This document shows positions 22,156 to 33,622 of a stretch of DNA of 64,000 nucleotides, one piece after another. Every line of letters starts with the position of its first letter. Position 1 is the stretch's first letter. The notes under the pieces are model-generated. The model was not told the DNA's origin. It did not search any database and saw only the letters and a list, made by a program, of their open reading frames with translations. The DNA is from Miscanthus floridulus (Eukaryota; Streptophyta; Magnoliopsida; Poales; Poaceae): NCBI RefSeq assembly GCF_019320115.1, contig NC_089591.1:17090502-17154501 (forward strand), written 5' to 3'. The position numbers were made by a program, and so were the translations under genes.

Positions 22156-22692
22156 TTAGTTTTGGTTAACCTGGCTGTAAATTAGTTTCGTTATCAAAGT
22201 AGATACTGTAGAGCTTGACTAGGTGGTATAGCATAGAGAGCAATATTGTTTAGTGGTTACACGTCGTGTAACATCTATACTTTTGCAAACACTGGTTTAT
22301 GTATGATGAAAGAAATTACAAATCCATTTACTTCCTGTGTTCCCAAGACTAATGAATCTTATAAATCCCTATCGAGAATTTGTTTATGTAAACTTGTCGT
22401 GATCTACAGAAACATTATCCTTAATGCAAGATGCATCATAGTCCTAATTAGGTGGTCTGATCTATCGATTTGTTATTGCATCCAGCATGAAAAAGTGTAA
22501 ACAGAAGTCACATATAAATTTTTTATGATAAATTATTACACAGAGAAGTTTTGTATATAAATTATTATGATTATTATCAGTCAGAATTCAGAAACATAAA
22601 AAACTGGCCACCGGTAGTGGTCACTTAGGAAAAAAAAAACTGCCTACTGTTGGCACCTGGTACAAATGAATTCCATCTTTGGAAAACCCATC
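22156..22692. other. Region between convergent genes (3' UTRs)
   Basis: The two genes end tail to tail with 537 bp between stop codons. The region is AT-rich with several AATAAA-like hexamers on each strand, consistent with both 3' UTRs. No further gene is seen. Confidence 0.6.
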
Positions 22693-24025
22693 TTATTCCT
22701 CCCGTTCATCGTCGGTGATCTTCCCCAGCGGCGACGAGAAGTCAAGCCGTATCCCCTGCATAACATCCTCATAGGAGTCATCCAGATCCTGGGATGTCGA
22801 CTGGTGATACTCAACCAGCTGCATCAGGCTCTGGTTCTCTCTCGTCAGGTTGGCGTTCTCTTGCGCCAGCCGCGACTTCTCTGCAAGCAGAGCCTCCAAT
22901 TGCAGTCTCACCTGCAAAAGATGATGCGTATGCTCAGCAAAAATAGCAACAAAACCTACCTAAAAGCACCAACAATTCATCATATCATATATAATACTAA
23001 ATGTTGCAATTAGTCTGTCTATTTTATTTGATCCTCCAGTGCAGAAGCACTCGTCATTGTGCCATTACCAAGTCATCTTCTTCAGGGGCAACTCCGTTGT
23101 CACATCCCTCTCTGAGCCTCTTGTTCTCCTCCTCTAGCAAACCGCACCTCTCCTGCATGAAGTGCAGCTCTGACTTGATGTTCTTGAGCTCCCTGGCAAG
23201 TGCAGCAGCTCTGCTTGCCATTGAAACGGCCAGCTGCAGATTCATTCAAACACAAAATGGATCAAAATCAGCCACAAAAATCATACTAGAAGGAGAGGAC
23301 AAGTGGTATGCAGCCTACATTTCTGGCCCGCTTCAGGTTAGTGCTCTGTGCGACCTCAGCAGAGGCCTGGACATTCCCCTTCCCCGGACCATCAGGACCA
23401 GCCGCCGTTTCCTCTCCAGCGGCCGGAGAATTCCTGTCCAGGCCCTTCCGTGGAGAATCTTCCGTGGAGCCGCCACACATCCGCTTCGCCTTGGGCTCCT
23501 CCTCCTCCTCCACCTCCTCTGGGCAGGCGCCTCCCTCGCATCCCCTCGCCTGGGAAGAGCACGTCGCCAGAGCACTCACTCCCTGCGACAACAAGATCAC
23601 AGACACTGTATCACGACGAAGAAGAGGACGATGAAATCGAAGCAGGGGGTGGTGGGCTCCAAACCTTCTGCGCGGCGGTGAGAGTGTCGGAGAGCTGCGC
23701 CAGCGACGCCGCCACGGAGTCGAGGCCACGGACGAGCATCAGGGAGTCCTCCCGGAGGCGCTTCCCCCGCTCGGACTCCACCACACGCTGCGCCAATCCC
23801 CGGCCCCCCGAGACACAGAGCACGTCAGGATCCGACTCAATCCACAGGAATCAAACAGAGAATTCGTCAGGAGCAGGCTATCACCGTGGGGTCACCGGAG
23901 GCGGCGGCGGTTGGTGGGAGGTCACGGCGGTCCCCGAGGATGGTGTCGACGCGGGTGCGGAGGCGGTCCCAGAACCGTCGGTCGTCGGAGGCGGGGCTGG
24001 CGAGCGCCACGGTGGCGGAGTCCAT
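22693..24025 (-). CDS. Coiled-coil protein of unknown function, five exons, about 303-319 aa
   Basis: I do not recognise this gene by name. Minus-strand exons are 24025-23885, 23787-23665, 23582-23319, 23233-23069 and 22911-22693. All introns are in phase 0. Exon 2 could instead start at 23835, adding 16 residues, but that would leave a 49-bp intron, short for a plant; the 94-bp intron is preferred. The protein starts [22 protein letters not shown]. It has a helical segment ([21 protein letters not shown]), an acidic run followed by KAKR in exon 3, and a long coiled coil across exons 4-5 ([49 protein letters not shown]). The tail is acidic and ends DDEREE. There is no basic region of a bZIP factor. 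A structural or adaptor role is possible but not shown. Confidence 0.82.
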
Positions 24026-24248
24026 GGGGGGCGGGGCGCGACGTGGATGGGAGCGGCAGCGGCCAACGGCTAGTTCCTGAGATTCGGTGGAGGAAGGGGA
24101 TGGAATGGAATCGGGGAAGAGAGCTTTAAAACTGGGGCTGTCGCTTCACAACGGTCAAAATTAATTGGTCTTCGAGTTCGCCGATTCCTGCGGCACTCAG
24201 CGTTTGTCTCTTCTCTCACGAGTCACGAGACGTGGCGTGTGGGATTTA

Positions 24249-24522
24249 GGGCTCGTTTAAACCACACGTAAAGTTTAGGAACATGGATAATAATAATAAA
24301 ATAAATTATAAAAATTCTTGATATTTTAGGAGACGAATTTATTAAACTTAATTAATCTCTCATTAACACATGCTACTGTAGTTTTATTGTAGCTCCGCAT
24401 TGCCAAATTGTGGGCTGATTAGGCTTAAAAAATTCATCTCATAAATTAGTTACAATATGTACAATGGCTAAACATTCGATGTGATAGGAACTAAACTTTA
24501 GAGCGAGAAACTAAACAAGGCC
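24249..24522. mobile_element. Tourist-like (PIF/Harbinger) MITE, 274 bp
   Basis: Ends read GGGCTCGTTTAAACC and, from the other side, GGCCTTGTTTAGTTTC. They are flanked by TTA on both sides (24246-24248 and 24523-24525), the 3-bp duplication typical of PIF/Harbinger. There is no coding capacity. It lies about 220 bp upstream of the start codon of the coiled-coil gene and could affect its promoter. Confidence 0.75.
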
Positions 24523-24525
24523 TTA

Positions 24526-25099
24526 CTCCCGGTACGTCCCTGGGTCGTGGGGTCGCTGCCTCGCTGGCAGCAGGGTACCTTTGACTGCTATCAGCTGTTT
24601 AAAAAAAATAATTACAAGATTTCCTGAAAAAACAAACACCTAAAATATAGGAGTGACAAATATTTGGACATTACCTATAGCCTAAAAGTAAATGGAAATG
24701 CTTGGCGCTGTTAGCACTTCACAATACCAATGTTATCGTAGCTAAATGCCAAACAATCAGGCACTTCCCGTTTAGCGCGGTTGGACGGTTTAGACCGACT
24801 GACTAGACAGTTTAAACGGTTTGCATTATAACAGTAAATTCACATATACAATTGTAATTTTGATATAAAATTTTAAGTATAATTTGAGACATGAACATAG
24901 TTGCACAATTTAATATAAACAACAAACAATTATACACAGTTATGCACAGTCATGTAGACATCATTTATATAGCACCAAAATCCGCTTATGTGCTTTTGCA
25001 AGACTTTATATCTCTTTTGTAAGAATATTACAAGTTATATAATAAACATGGTTTTGTTATACACTGATGATGTCACTATATGTATGAAAATTGATCCTG
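24526..25099. other. No gene seen
   Basis: AT-rich intergenic sequence without a recognisable element, between the MITE and an integrase relic. Confidence 0.4.
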
Positions 25100-25390
25100 G
25101 CATAAATATAGTTTGCATCCGATTTTGTCCTTTAAAATCTGGTGTGACAAGTTCTTAGGAGAATCATGCACTGAACATCTCAAGGCATTGGTTGACTCCC
25201 TCTGTTTGCCCGGGTGGTAAGCAGTTGTCAAGTTAAGATCAACTTGGTACAATTTGAAAAGCTCTTTCCAAAAGTGACTCGCAAAAATTGTGTCCCTATC
25301 TGTCACAATTGACTTTGCACGTTTCATGAAATTCCGTGGTCTAGTTTGGCTTTGCAAAAGGATATAATATTTATGATCAATTGTCATGGC
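25100..25390 (-). pseudogene. Relic of a Ty3/gypsy integrase
   Basis: The minus strand encodes SIVTDRDTIFASHFWKELFKLYQVDLNLTTAYHPGKQRESTN, then a region resembling CFVHDSPKNL. It matches the integrase core around the second Asp (SDRD) and the YHPQTDGQTE segment of gypsy elements. The QTDGQTE motif has decayed to GKQREST, so the catalytic Glu context is lost. No other part of the element is recognised nearby. Confidence 0.75.
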
Positions 25391-25499
25391 CATTTCAAGA
25401 ATATTGTTATTGACTGTGTTTACATGTTGAAATAGGCTGAAATATTTGATGGATAAAAATAGTTGTGCATTTGATACTAGAATATATTTCTGATATAAT

Positions 25500-25940
25500 A
25501 GCATGCTCAAAGAAATACACGGACAACACCTATGGCCGATGTTTATTTATCATCGCCCTTAGAAAAAAATATGATCAATATTTGATTATTGCCCTCGGGA
25601 AGAAAACTAAATATGGCCGATGGGTGTGTTGACATTGTCCTTAGTCTTAGAGCAAAGGATGTCCATTTTTTTCGCACACAAGCTTCGCCAAAAAATATGG
25701 GGCATATGTTGACGCTCAAATTTAGCCAAATTTTACTTATAAATTGATTTGGTGATGGGTGCTTTAGTTTGATTTGGTGATAGTCACAAGAATTTGTCGA
25801 TATCCTTTCATTTTTGTGGCTGTGTGCCTCTTTGTTAGACAGAGGTCACGAGTACATTTTCAAGGCTTTGTATCATCTTGATGTAATGCTTTGAGAATTT
25901 AATAAAAGCTTTCTTTATCAAAAAATAAAAATAAAAAGTG
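25500..25940 (+). repeat. Possible truncated LINE 3' end
   Basis: From about 25800 the sequence reads CTCTTTGTTAGACAGAGG, then TTGTATCATCTTGATGTAATG, then AATAAAAGCTTTCTTTATC and an A-rich tail (AAAAAATAAAAATAAAAAG). Plant LINEs often end with such an AATAAA(A)GCTTTCTTTATC segment and A-rich tail. No reverse transcriptase frame is seen, so only the 3' end would remain. Confidence 0.4.
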
Positions 25941-26128
25941 TTTGGCCCATTGGTTGTTTCAAGCACTTTTATTGTTTATCTTGGAAGTCGTCTTGAGCCT
26001 TCCGGAGCCGGTCGAGTAGAATCCAACTTCTTACGAGTACTTTTCTAGAGAAGCCATGAGGTGCTATTGATTAATTAGCATAATGGACAAGCTAGAAAAG
26101 AGAGAAGAATGATTGCAGGAGCTTGGCA

Positions 26129-26240
26129 TGTTCGCTGATTGGTTTCTGAGTTGATTTAGGGCTGGTTGGTGCTGGTTTATTGTGAGAGAAAAATACTGTT
26201 GGCTGGTTGATTTGGACTGGCTGAAACCCAAAAGCGAACA
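26129..26240. mobile_element. Short hAT-like MITE, about 112 bp
   Basis: The ends TGTTCGCTGATTGGTTTCTG and, inverted, TGTTCGCTTTTGGGTTTCAG form imperfect terminal inverted repeats of about 20 bp. The centre (GGCTGGTTGGTGCTGG and GGCTGGTTGATTTGGACTGG) is also repetitive. I see no clear target duplication. There is no coding capacity. Confidence 0.6.
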
Positions 26241-26778
26241 GGCTGATTGACCGAATTGTTGTCTGTATAGGCCAGACAAGTTTGCTGTTCTGTCTGTGCT
26301 GTCCAGAATTATTGTTGTCTGGTATTCACATCATTTGGCCATGAGCCATTGGATTGGTATGCAGGTGACAGGCGTGTTCGTTGAGTGCAGCACGTTAAAA
26401 ATTGAAGGGAGCACGTTTGACGGCTCTTGCACCAGCTTGAATCCGAGTTGAATAATGCTACATGGTCTGGTACATTAATGTACACAAAATGATCAGATCA
26501 AATAAAGGTATGGATCCTTCACTCGGTATCGCTTTTTTTCTGAATTTTTCTAAAAATTTTAGAGTACACTGCATCCATGCATATTCGATGGTACTGCGTG
26601 TTTCCTGTACACTGAAGGCGACGTCGCATCCCAATCTCTTCTCTGTGTGTATACGGACACGCACGCATGTGTACGTGTGTGAGTGTAAGCTGCGTGGGTT
26701 GTGTGCGTCAAAAAAAAACTAAGTGCCCTGCGAGTTGCAAGAAACAAAGGAAAGAGGAGAGGCAGCCAAGCATACCTA
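26241..26778. other. No gene seen
   Basis: Intergenic sequence with a TGTGTGTATACGGACACG-type alternating stretch near 26645-26700. It ends at the TA that flanks the Stowaway-like MITE. Confidence 0.4.
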
Positions 26779-26837
26779 CTTCTCCGTCCTGAAATACAGT
26801 GCATTATGACTTTTAAAATTTGTATTGAAATATAATG

Positions 26838-27750
26838 TAATGGAAACGGGGATTCCGATCTTCCGTCAGGTGGTGGTAACTATCGTTGTGACGGAGAATG
26901 ACACACCGATCCGGCTTCAGATCGAAAGATCGAACCCTGCAATTTTAGCACCATAGCTCCTCTGGTTATCAACCGAGTCTCGAATCAGGTTGACCTCGTC
27001 AAGAAGGCTAATCCCTGCCTGCGCAACGAAGAACACAAGCAAGAACAAGAAAGAACATAACCAAATTATAGATGAATGATTAATCTCTCAAAGTTGGGGT
27101 CTCACAAACTGATGAACGGTGAAACTGTTCTTAACAGAATAATCTAAGCAAAATCCAAGCCCTAATGGAGGGGCGGCGGCTGTTTATGAAGACTCTAGGG
27201 TCGTGCAAGACCCCTGGACGCGCCCCTAATGGGCCCAAACTCGATACATGGTCCAACGGACCAAAAGACGGTGTCCTAGCACCCTGGTAGATTCTGGATA
27301 CTGACTTGTTTCGACGATTCCCGTTGATTCCGAACAGCTTTTGACATGAGACCACTTGGATTGGCTTCCTTATCAAATTAGCTTTCCATCCATATATGGA
27401 TCATCGAAAATGGAGTCCGGATGCATCCTGAGTGACCAGTTTAAGACGGACTGGTCCTGGAGGCCGAGACAGACTCGAAATCATGTTGGACCGGACCTCC
27501 GGTTCCTGTTGGACATCCTTGCTGGCCATCTTCACCTCCACCACGTCCTCTAAGTTCTTCATGACCCTCTCCAATGTTCTTAAGTAAGATAACATCATTA
27601 GGTAGTAATCTATTCTCAAAAGTATAAAAAGAATCGCTTAAGAACGAGCTCACCTCTAAATTGAGTTGACGCATTCGAGCTCAGGTCATTGGACCTTGCA
27701 TGATGGTTGGAGGATTAGTGGGTACATCCGAAGGAGTGATGTTCTCATCA
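26838..27750 (-). repeat. 3' LTR of element B (913 bp)
   Basis: It runs from TAATGGAAACGGG to CTCATCA on the plus strand. It matches 33623-34535 with mostly transition differences. Its 5' end (right side) encodes the last residues of the integrase frame. Confidence 0.9.
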
Positions 27751-28817
27751 TCCTCCCCCTCTTGAAATGGAGTCGTCCTCGACTCAAGCTCATCTTCTCC
27801 CAAATAAGATTTTAAATCTGCAATGTTAAAGGTGGGACTAACCCCAAACTCGGGTAGCAACTCAAGTTTGTAGACATTATTATTTATTTTCTCAATGATC
27901 TTATAAGGATCAGCTGCTCTTGGCATTAATTTAGACGTATGCAGCTCAGAAAATCTATCTTTTCTCAAATGTAACCACACCAAATGACCCGGTTCAAGTT
28001 TAATCTCTTTTCTATCTTTACTACCAGCAATTATATATTTTTCATTCATTCTTTCAATATTTGCTTTAGTTGTTTCGTGCAACTTACGAATAAAATCAGC
28101 ACGCTCTCTAGCATCACTATATATTCTCTCAGTGGTAGGTAAAGGCAAAAGATCAATAGGAAGCACTGGGGGTTAAAACCATACACTACCTGAAAATGAC
28201 TTACCTTGGTGGTGGAATGTTCCGCCCTATTATATGCAAACTCCACATACGGCAAACACTCTTCCTACATCTTCAAATTGCGCTTCAAAATTGCTCTCAA
28301 CATGGTGGACAATATTCGATTCACAACCTCAGTTTGCCCATCAGTTTGGGAATGACATGTTGTAGAAAACAGCAGCTTGGTCCCCAATTTAGTCCACAAC
28401 GTGTGCCAAAAATAACTCAAGAATTTTGCGTTGTGATCTGAAACAATAGTAGAAGGCATACCATGCAAGCGAACGATTTCTTAAAAGAAAAGGTCAGCAA
28501 TATGAACAGCATCGTCGCTCTTATAAGAAGAAATAAAATGTGCCATCTTAGAAAAACGATCAACCATCACAAAAATGCTATCCCTCCCTCTCTTAGTCCT
28601 TGGACAAACCCAATACAAAATCCATAGATATATCAGCCCAAGGAGTAAAAGGAACAGGAAGAGGCATATACAAACCATGTGGGTTCAACCGCGACTTAAC
28701 TTTTTGACATGTGGCACACCGAGCCACGTATCGCTCTACATCTCGCCTCATCCTTGGCCAAAAGAAGTGTGTGGACAGCACCTCCTCCGTCTTCTTGGCA
28801 CCAAAATGTTCCATCAA
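27681..28817 (-). pseudogene. Integrase of element B, reading into the 3' LTR
   Basis: Integrase would insert the element DNA. The zinc-binding HHCC part ends [21 protein letters not shown] near 28690. The DDE core shows ISMDFVLGL (first Asp), [19 protein letters not shown] (second Asp) and [14 protein letters not shown] (Glu). The C-terminal domain has GHLVWLHLRKDRFSELHTSKLMPRAADPYKII and GVSPTFNIADLKSYLGEDELESRTT. The frame then crosses the polypurine tract and continues about 22 codons into the LTR to a stop at 27681. Breaks are TAG near 28815-28850, TAA near 28480, TAG near 28262 (Trp expected) and an indel near 28170. Confidence 0.88.
27751..27763 (-). other. Polypurine tract of element B
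   Basis: AAGAGGGGGAGGA on the minus strand directly abuts the LTR start TGATGAG. It lies within the integrase reading frame. Confidence 0.85.
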
Positions 28818-28835
28818 TCTACCTACATATGCCTC

Positions 28836-30415
28836 CTACAACAATAAAATACGAACGGAACCAATTGGAATGCATAGGCGGTTAGCTCTAAACAAAAACA
28901 CATCATTGATTATAAACTTATTCCATATACGTCCCTCTCTATAATTAAGCAACGCATCCTTAAAATCAGAATCAAACGCATATTGTTCTTTTATTGATTG
29001 AAGACCAAAAATCCGACAATCAAGTTGGGATAGCAATGTATATCTTCTAGACAAAGCATCAGCAATCACATTATCCTTCTCTTTCTTGTGTTTGATAATA
29101 TAAGAAAAAGATTCAATAAATTCAACACATTTGGCATGCCTATGATTCAGATTATTTTGAGAGCGAAGATACTTAAGTGATTCATGATCAGGATGAATAA
29201 CAAATTCTTTAGGCCACAAATAATAACGCCACGTCTCTAAAGAACAAACAAGTGCATACAATTCCTTATCATACATGGAATAATTAAGAACAGGGCCATG
29301 CAATTTTTCACTAAAGTAAGCAATGGGTTTACCATCTTGCATCAAAACACCTCCAATGCCAACTCCACTAGTATCACATTCTAGCTCAAAAGTCTTACCA
29401 AAGTTTGGAAGTTGCAGCAATGGTGCGTGTGTAAGCTTGTCCTTCAAAGTGCCAAAGGACTCCTCATGTGCCTTTCCCCAATGGAACACTACTCCTTTCT
29501 TTGTCAACTCATGCAACGGGGTAGCAATGGTGCTAAAATCTTTAACGAAGCTACGATAGAATCCTGCAAGACCAAGAAAACTCCTCACCTGTGTGATGGT
29601 TTGGGGAACCGGCCAGCTCTTTATGGCTTCAATTTTCATCTTATCCACCTCAATTCCCTATGGAGTTACAACATAGCTAAGAAAAGAAACTCGATCCATG
29701 CAAAAGATGCACTTCTCAAGGTTACCAAATAAACATGCATCACATAAAGCATTAAAAATTGCACGTAAGTGATCCATATGTTCATCAAAAGACTTGCCGT
29801 AAATCAATATATCATTAAAGTAAACTACCACAAAATAACCAATAAAATCTCTTAAAACTTCATTCATTAAGCGCATGAAAATGCTAGGTGCATTTGTCAA
29901 ATCAAAAGGCATAACTAACCACTCATACAACCCGAGTTTGGTTTTAAACGCAGTTTTCCATTCATCTCCAAGTTTCATTCTAATCTGGTGGTAGCCACTT
30001 CGCAAGTCAATCTTAGTGAAAATTATAGAACCACACAACTCATCAAGCATGTTGTCTAGCCTAGGAATAGGATGACGATACTGAATAGTAATATTATTGA
30101 TGGCTCTACAATCAACACACATACACCAAGTTCCATCTTTCTTAGGAACCAAAAGTATAGGAACGACACAAGGACTAAGGCTTTCACGTACATACCCGCG
30201 GTCCAAGAGGTCTTGGACTTGCCGCTGAATTTTCTTAATCTCCTTAGGATTGGTTCGATAAGCAGCACGATTGGGCAAGGTTGCTCCCGGAATCAAATCA
30301 ATTTGATGCTCTATTCCTCTCATAGGTGGCAGCCCCGGGGGTATCTCAGCTGGAAAAATGTCCTCATACTCCTGCAAAAGGTTAGTCACAGCAGGAGGCA
30401 TTCAAGCTAACAATA
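28836..30415 (-). pseudogene. Reverse transcriptase and RNase H of element B
   Basis: These enzymes would copy the element RNA. The RT shows [34 protein letters not shown] (Arg to Cys in the usual GTWRMCVD), SKIDL-type [28 protein letters not shown] (usually MPFGLTNAP) and [13 protein letters not shown]. In the last motif the first Asp of YxDD is Asn, so catalysis would be lost. RNase H follows with [34 protein letters not shown] and [14 protein letters not shown] at about 29655 (Gln expected) separates the two, and a TGA precedes the RT near 30402. All these changes are C-to-T or G-to-A. Confidence 0.88.
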
Positions 30416-30590
30416 TCATCAAGCGAAACATAGCTCGTTTGTATACCAAAGCATAGCAAATATCATCATCAGAAAATTCAGCAAAGTCATATTTTGTTGC
30501 AAGCATAACACCACCCTTCAATTTAATCCCCTCAGCCTTAGAAATAGATATAGACTTATCCTTTTTAGGTGGGAAAATAGAATTAGCAAC

Positions 30591-31080
30591 TTACTGATTT
30601 TCAGATTGAACTTCATTCAAACTAGCAGTGCGTTCTCTATCAGCTTGTACAATTTGAGCAGGGGTCAAAGGTACCAAAGTAATTTTCTTTCCTTTATGAA
30701 TAAAAATGTATTTATTACTTCTACCACGGTGTGTAGCATCATTATCATGTTCCCAAGGATGACCCAATAAAAGTGAACAAGCTTGCATAGGTACCACATC
30801 ACAATCAACAGAATTAACATAAGAACCAATGGAGAATGAAACTCTGCAAGTTTGTGTTACCTTTGCTTTACCAGAATCATTTAGCCACTGAATATGGTAT
30901 GGACGTGGGTGTGGGCGTGTGTCAAGCCAAGCTTCTTGACTAAATCAGAACTCACCAAATTGTTGCAGCTACCTCCATCAATAATGACATGTGCTCGACG
31001 ATTGCTGATGATGAAGAAAATCTAGAACAAGTTATGGCATTGTAGCTTCTCAGGTTGTTGGACTTATGAGCTGAGCACCC
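30591..31080 (-). pseudogene. Protease region of element B
   Basis: The recognisable part is VPMQACSLLLGHPWEHDNDATHRGRSNKY followed by KGKKITLVPLTPAQIVQADRER, the C-terminal half of the protease and linker in this type of element. The catalytic D-(S/T)-G segment should lie near 30950-31000 but the frame is broken there. A TAA ends the frame at 30591. Confidence 0.7.
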
Positions 31081-31081
31081 G

Positions 31082-32448
31082 TTATACAATGATGCTCCTA
31101 TAGGATGTCGTGGCCTCATCACCAAGGACTTTGCCGTCCTCCTCATCTACATCTTGGTCTTCTTCATCCTTAATGTTAGAGGTGCTGATGTAATCATCTT
31201 CTATAGCAATATATGCCCGCTGACTTGGGCAGTCCTTCTGCACATGGCTAATGCCATGGTAGCGGTGGCACTGAATGCCCAAAGTGCGTCCTGTCGATGC
31301 AACGGATGAGGCACTCTTGGTAGGCACCTGCAAAGAATTTTTACCTGAATTGGAAGGTCGTGTGGAAGGTGCCTTAGGTGTAGCAGAAACTCCAGAGGCT
31401 GTTGGTCGCTTGCTCATTGGTGGAGGCACCCGAAAAGTGGTTGGCTTGGTTAGCCCCGAAGATGGTGCCGAGCGTGGCGTGTATGTGGTGCTGACCTTGC
31501 TCTTGCTCTGCTATTCATGCCCCTGCAATTCCTTTTCTGCAAGCATAGCAAACAAAAACAACTAGTTGATAGTGTTAAATTCTTTATAATCAACAATGTC
31601 CTGAATCTCATGCCTCAAACCCGAATAAAAATGACAAATGGCATCTTCATTCCCCTCCACAACACTACAGTGCATCAATCCCTTTTGGAGCTCACCATAG
31701 TAATCCTATACAGATTTATCTCCTTGTTCTAATGCATCAATTTCTTACGCAAGTCTCTATGATAAGAAGGAGGAATAAAGCGATCACGCATAGCTACCTT
31801 AAGTTCTTCCCATGTACCAGGTAAAGCATCCTGTGCAGCAAGCCCATTTCACCAAATAATGGCAAAATCCTTAAACTCACTATTAGCTTGTCTAACTCTA
31901 TGATGCTCAGGCACAAAGTGGGCACTAAACTTTTGTTCTACTGTCATCTCCTAATCAAGATATCCCTCAGCATCATAATGACCCAAAAAAGATGGTATTG
32001 TGAACTTAATCTTAGCATAAGGATCATCGGGTACACGGTGATTATTACCTTCATGGTGGTGGACACCTCCCATACCTGTCGTGTTGCGGCGAAGACATCG
32101 TCGTAATCTTGCTTGTCAGAAGGCTGCTCGATCTATGTTCCCAATGGCATCATGCACCATCTCTTCTAGCAAGAGACCATCAGTGTTGTTGCCGGAGACA
32201 TCATTGTTGTTGACTGCCACCAATGTTTCCAACTCAGTAACCTTATCGGTTAGCGTGGAAATTTATTTGTCCAATCTCTCCATGTTGTTGCCAATGTTGA
32301 GTTCAATGAGTGCATCAGTGACAGCCTTCCTGACGGCCTCATTCATCCTTTTTTGGGCATCCTCTACAATAGCTTGTAGTTGCTCTTGGCTGACATACTT
32401 GTTGAAACCCTTAGGATTGTTATCTCCAGTCTGATCAGCTCCTGCCAT
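31082..32448 (-). pseudogene. Gag of element B (broken)
   Basis: Gag starts at the ATG at 32448 (MAGADQTGDNNPKGFN), with a coiled region (EQLQAIVEDAQKRMNEAVRKAV). The capsid core contains VPDDPYAKIKFTIPSFLGHYDAEGYLD and GTWEELKVAMRDRFIPPSYHRDL. Near 31200-31240 the zinc knuckle reads CHRYHGISHVQKDC. The second Cys of C-x2-C-x4-H-x4-C is Tyr, so zinc binding is impaired. Several stops, many at Gln or Trp positions, and a frameshift near 31700 break it. Confidence 0.82.
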
Positions 32449-33599
32449 TGTAAACACAAAAATAGGAACAAACGGTGAAAGTTATCCATACCAAATGACT
32501 ATGTGGTTGTAGTGGTGTCACTTTTCACAGCAAGTGGAAGCGTCTTACCAAGCTCTTACAAAGTTCTTACCAACGCAAGCAGCGGGCGGTACAACCAGCG
32601 GCTGGTTTGTGATACCTATGAGGTAGTGCTACCGAGATTGCAAAGCCCTTTTTCCGTACTGATCTGAAGAATTTGTGTAGCTTGGAAGGCAAACAAAGAG
32701 TAATATGTATATCTGGCACACAAGTCAGTAACAGAAAGTAATGCTGAATTATAGTCCAAAGTACTTGTTCTCGTTGCTGGTCTAAAATGTTCCAAGTACT
32801 AGGCGTGTGATAAAAGTATGGTGGATAGAAGGGTGACAGGTGTGTGAAAAACAAGTATGGTGGATGGAAGCAGCAACACAAACAAGGAACCAGACAGCAC
32901 ATGCAAACACAACTCACTTTGGTCTTCTCTATATGCTCCTCTAGATATTGTTCCTCTTTTGCCCCTCTTTTTTTCTATTTTTTGGGATGTCGTTGTTTTT
33001 TGGGAAATTTTGACTTTTTATTTTATTTTTTGATATTTTTCCTTTACTTAGGAGCACAAAACAAGTAACCATAGAAAATATGACCTCAAACAAGTGTAAT
33101 ACGTGGCCTATGGAATTTTTAGAAAACTTGCTCAAAATCGATAAAAAGCTTATGACCACGAAAAGAGGATCTTATGACCACTTTTTGACCAATTTAAAAA
33201 TTTCGAACCCCAAATTGGGGTATGGATGGATTCAAAATTTTTTTCTGATCGATTTTGATATATGGAACATCGAAATCAGAGTTCGTATGCGAAAACTAGA
33301 CCAGTTTTAAGAATTGGCTCCGAATTAGACGACAAAACGGGAAAAATATGCCCAAAACTGGTCACAACAGCAAAGATTTGATGGAAACAATGGGGGAAAA
33401 TACACGAACTAGACTCTAACATGACCTAATCAGCAACAAGACCTTGACTAGGACATAAACTCAACACGACGGACTCTAAAACTGAAATATGCAAAGGCTA
33501 TGGCACGGAAGGTTCTAGGACAGGAAAAACGAGTATGGCACTGAACTATGGGACGAATGCGAAACACTCAAACTAGGGAATAAATGTGAACCTGATGGT
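32449..33599. other. Untranslated leader of element B
   Basis: These 1.15 kb between the primer site and the gag start have no coding sequence that I recognise. A T-rich run occurs at 32960-33045. Confidence 0.65.
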
Positions 33600-33620
33600 A
33601 TACCTTAGCTCTTATTACCA
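33600..33620 (-). other. Primer binding site of element B (Met-tRNA type)
   Basis: The minus strand reads TGGTAATAAGAGCTAAGGTA, two bases inside the LTR. It matches the TGGTATCAGAGC initiator-Met site with a few changes. Confidence 0.75.
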
Positions 33621-33622
33621 CT

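Noticed and set aside
22693..22917. A bZIP transcription factor
   Set aside because: There is a leucine-rich coiled coil but no basic DNA-binding region with the N-x7-R pattern before it.
23286..24129. Plus-strand open frames across the coiled-coil gene
   Set aside because: They are GC-rich shadows of the minus-strand exons. The minus strand gives consistent splice sites and a coherent coiled-coil protein.
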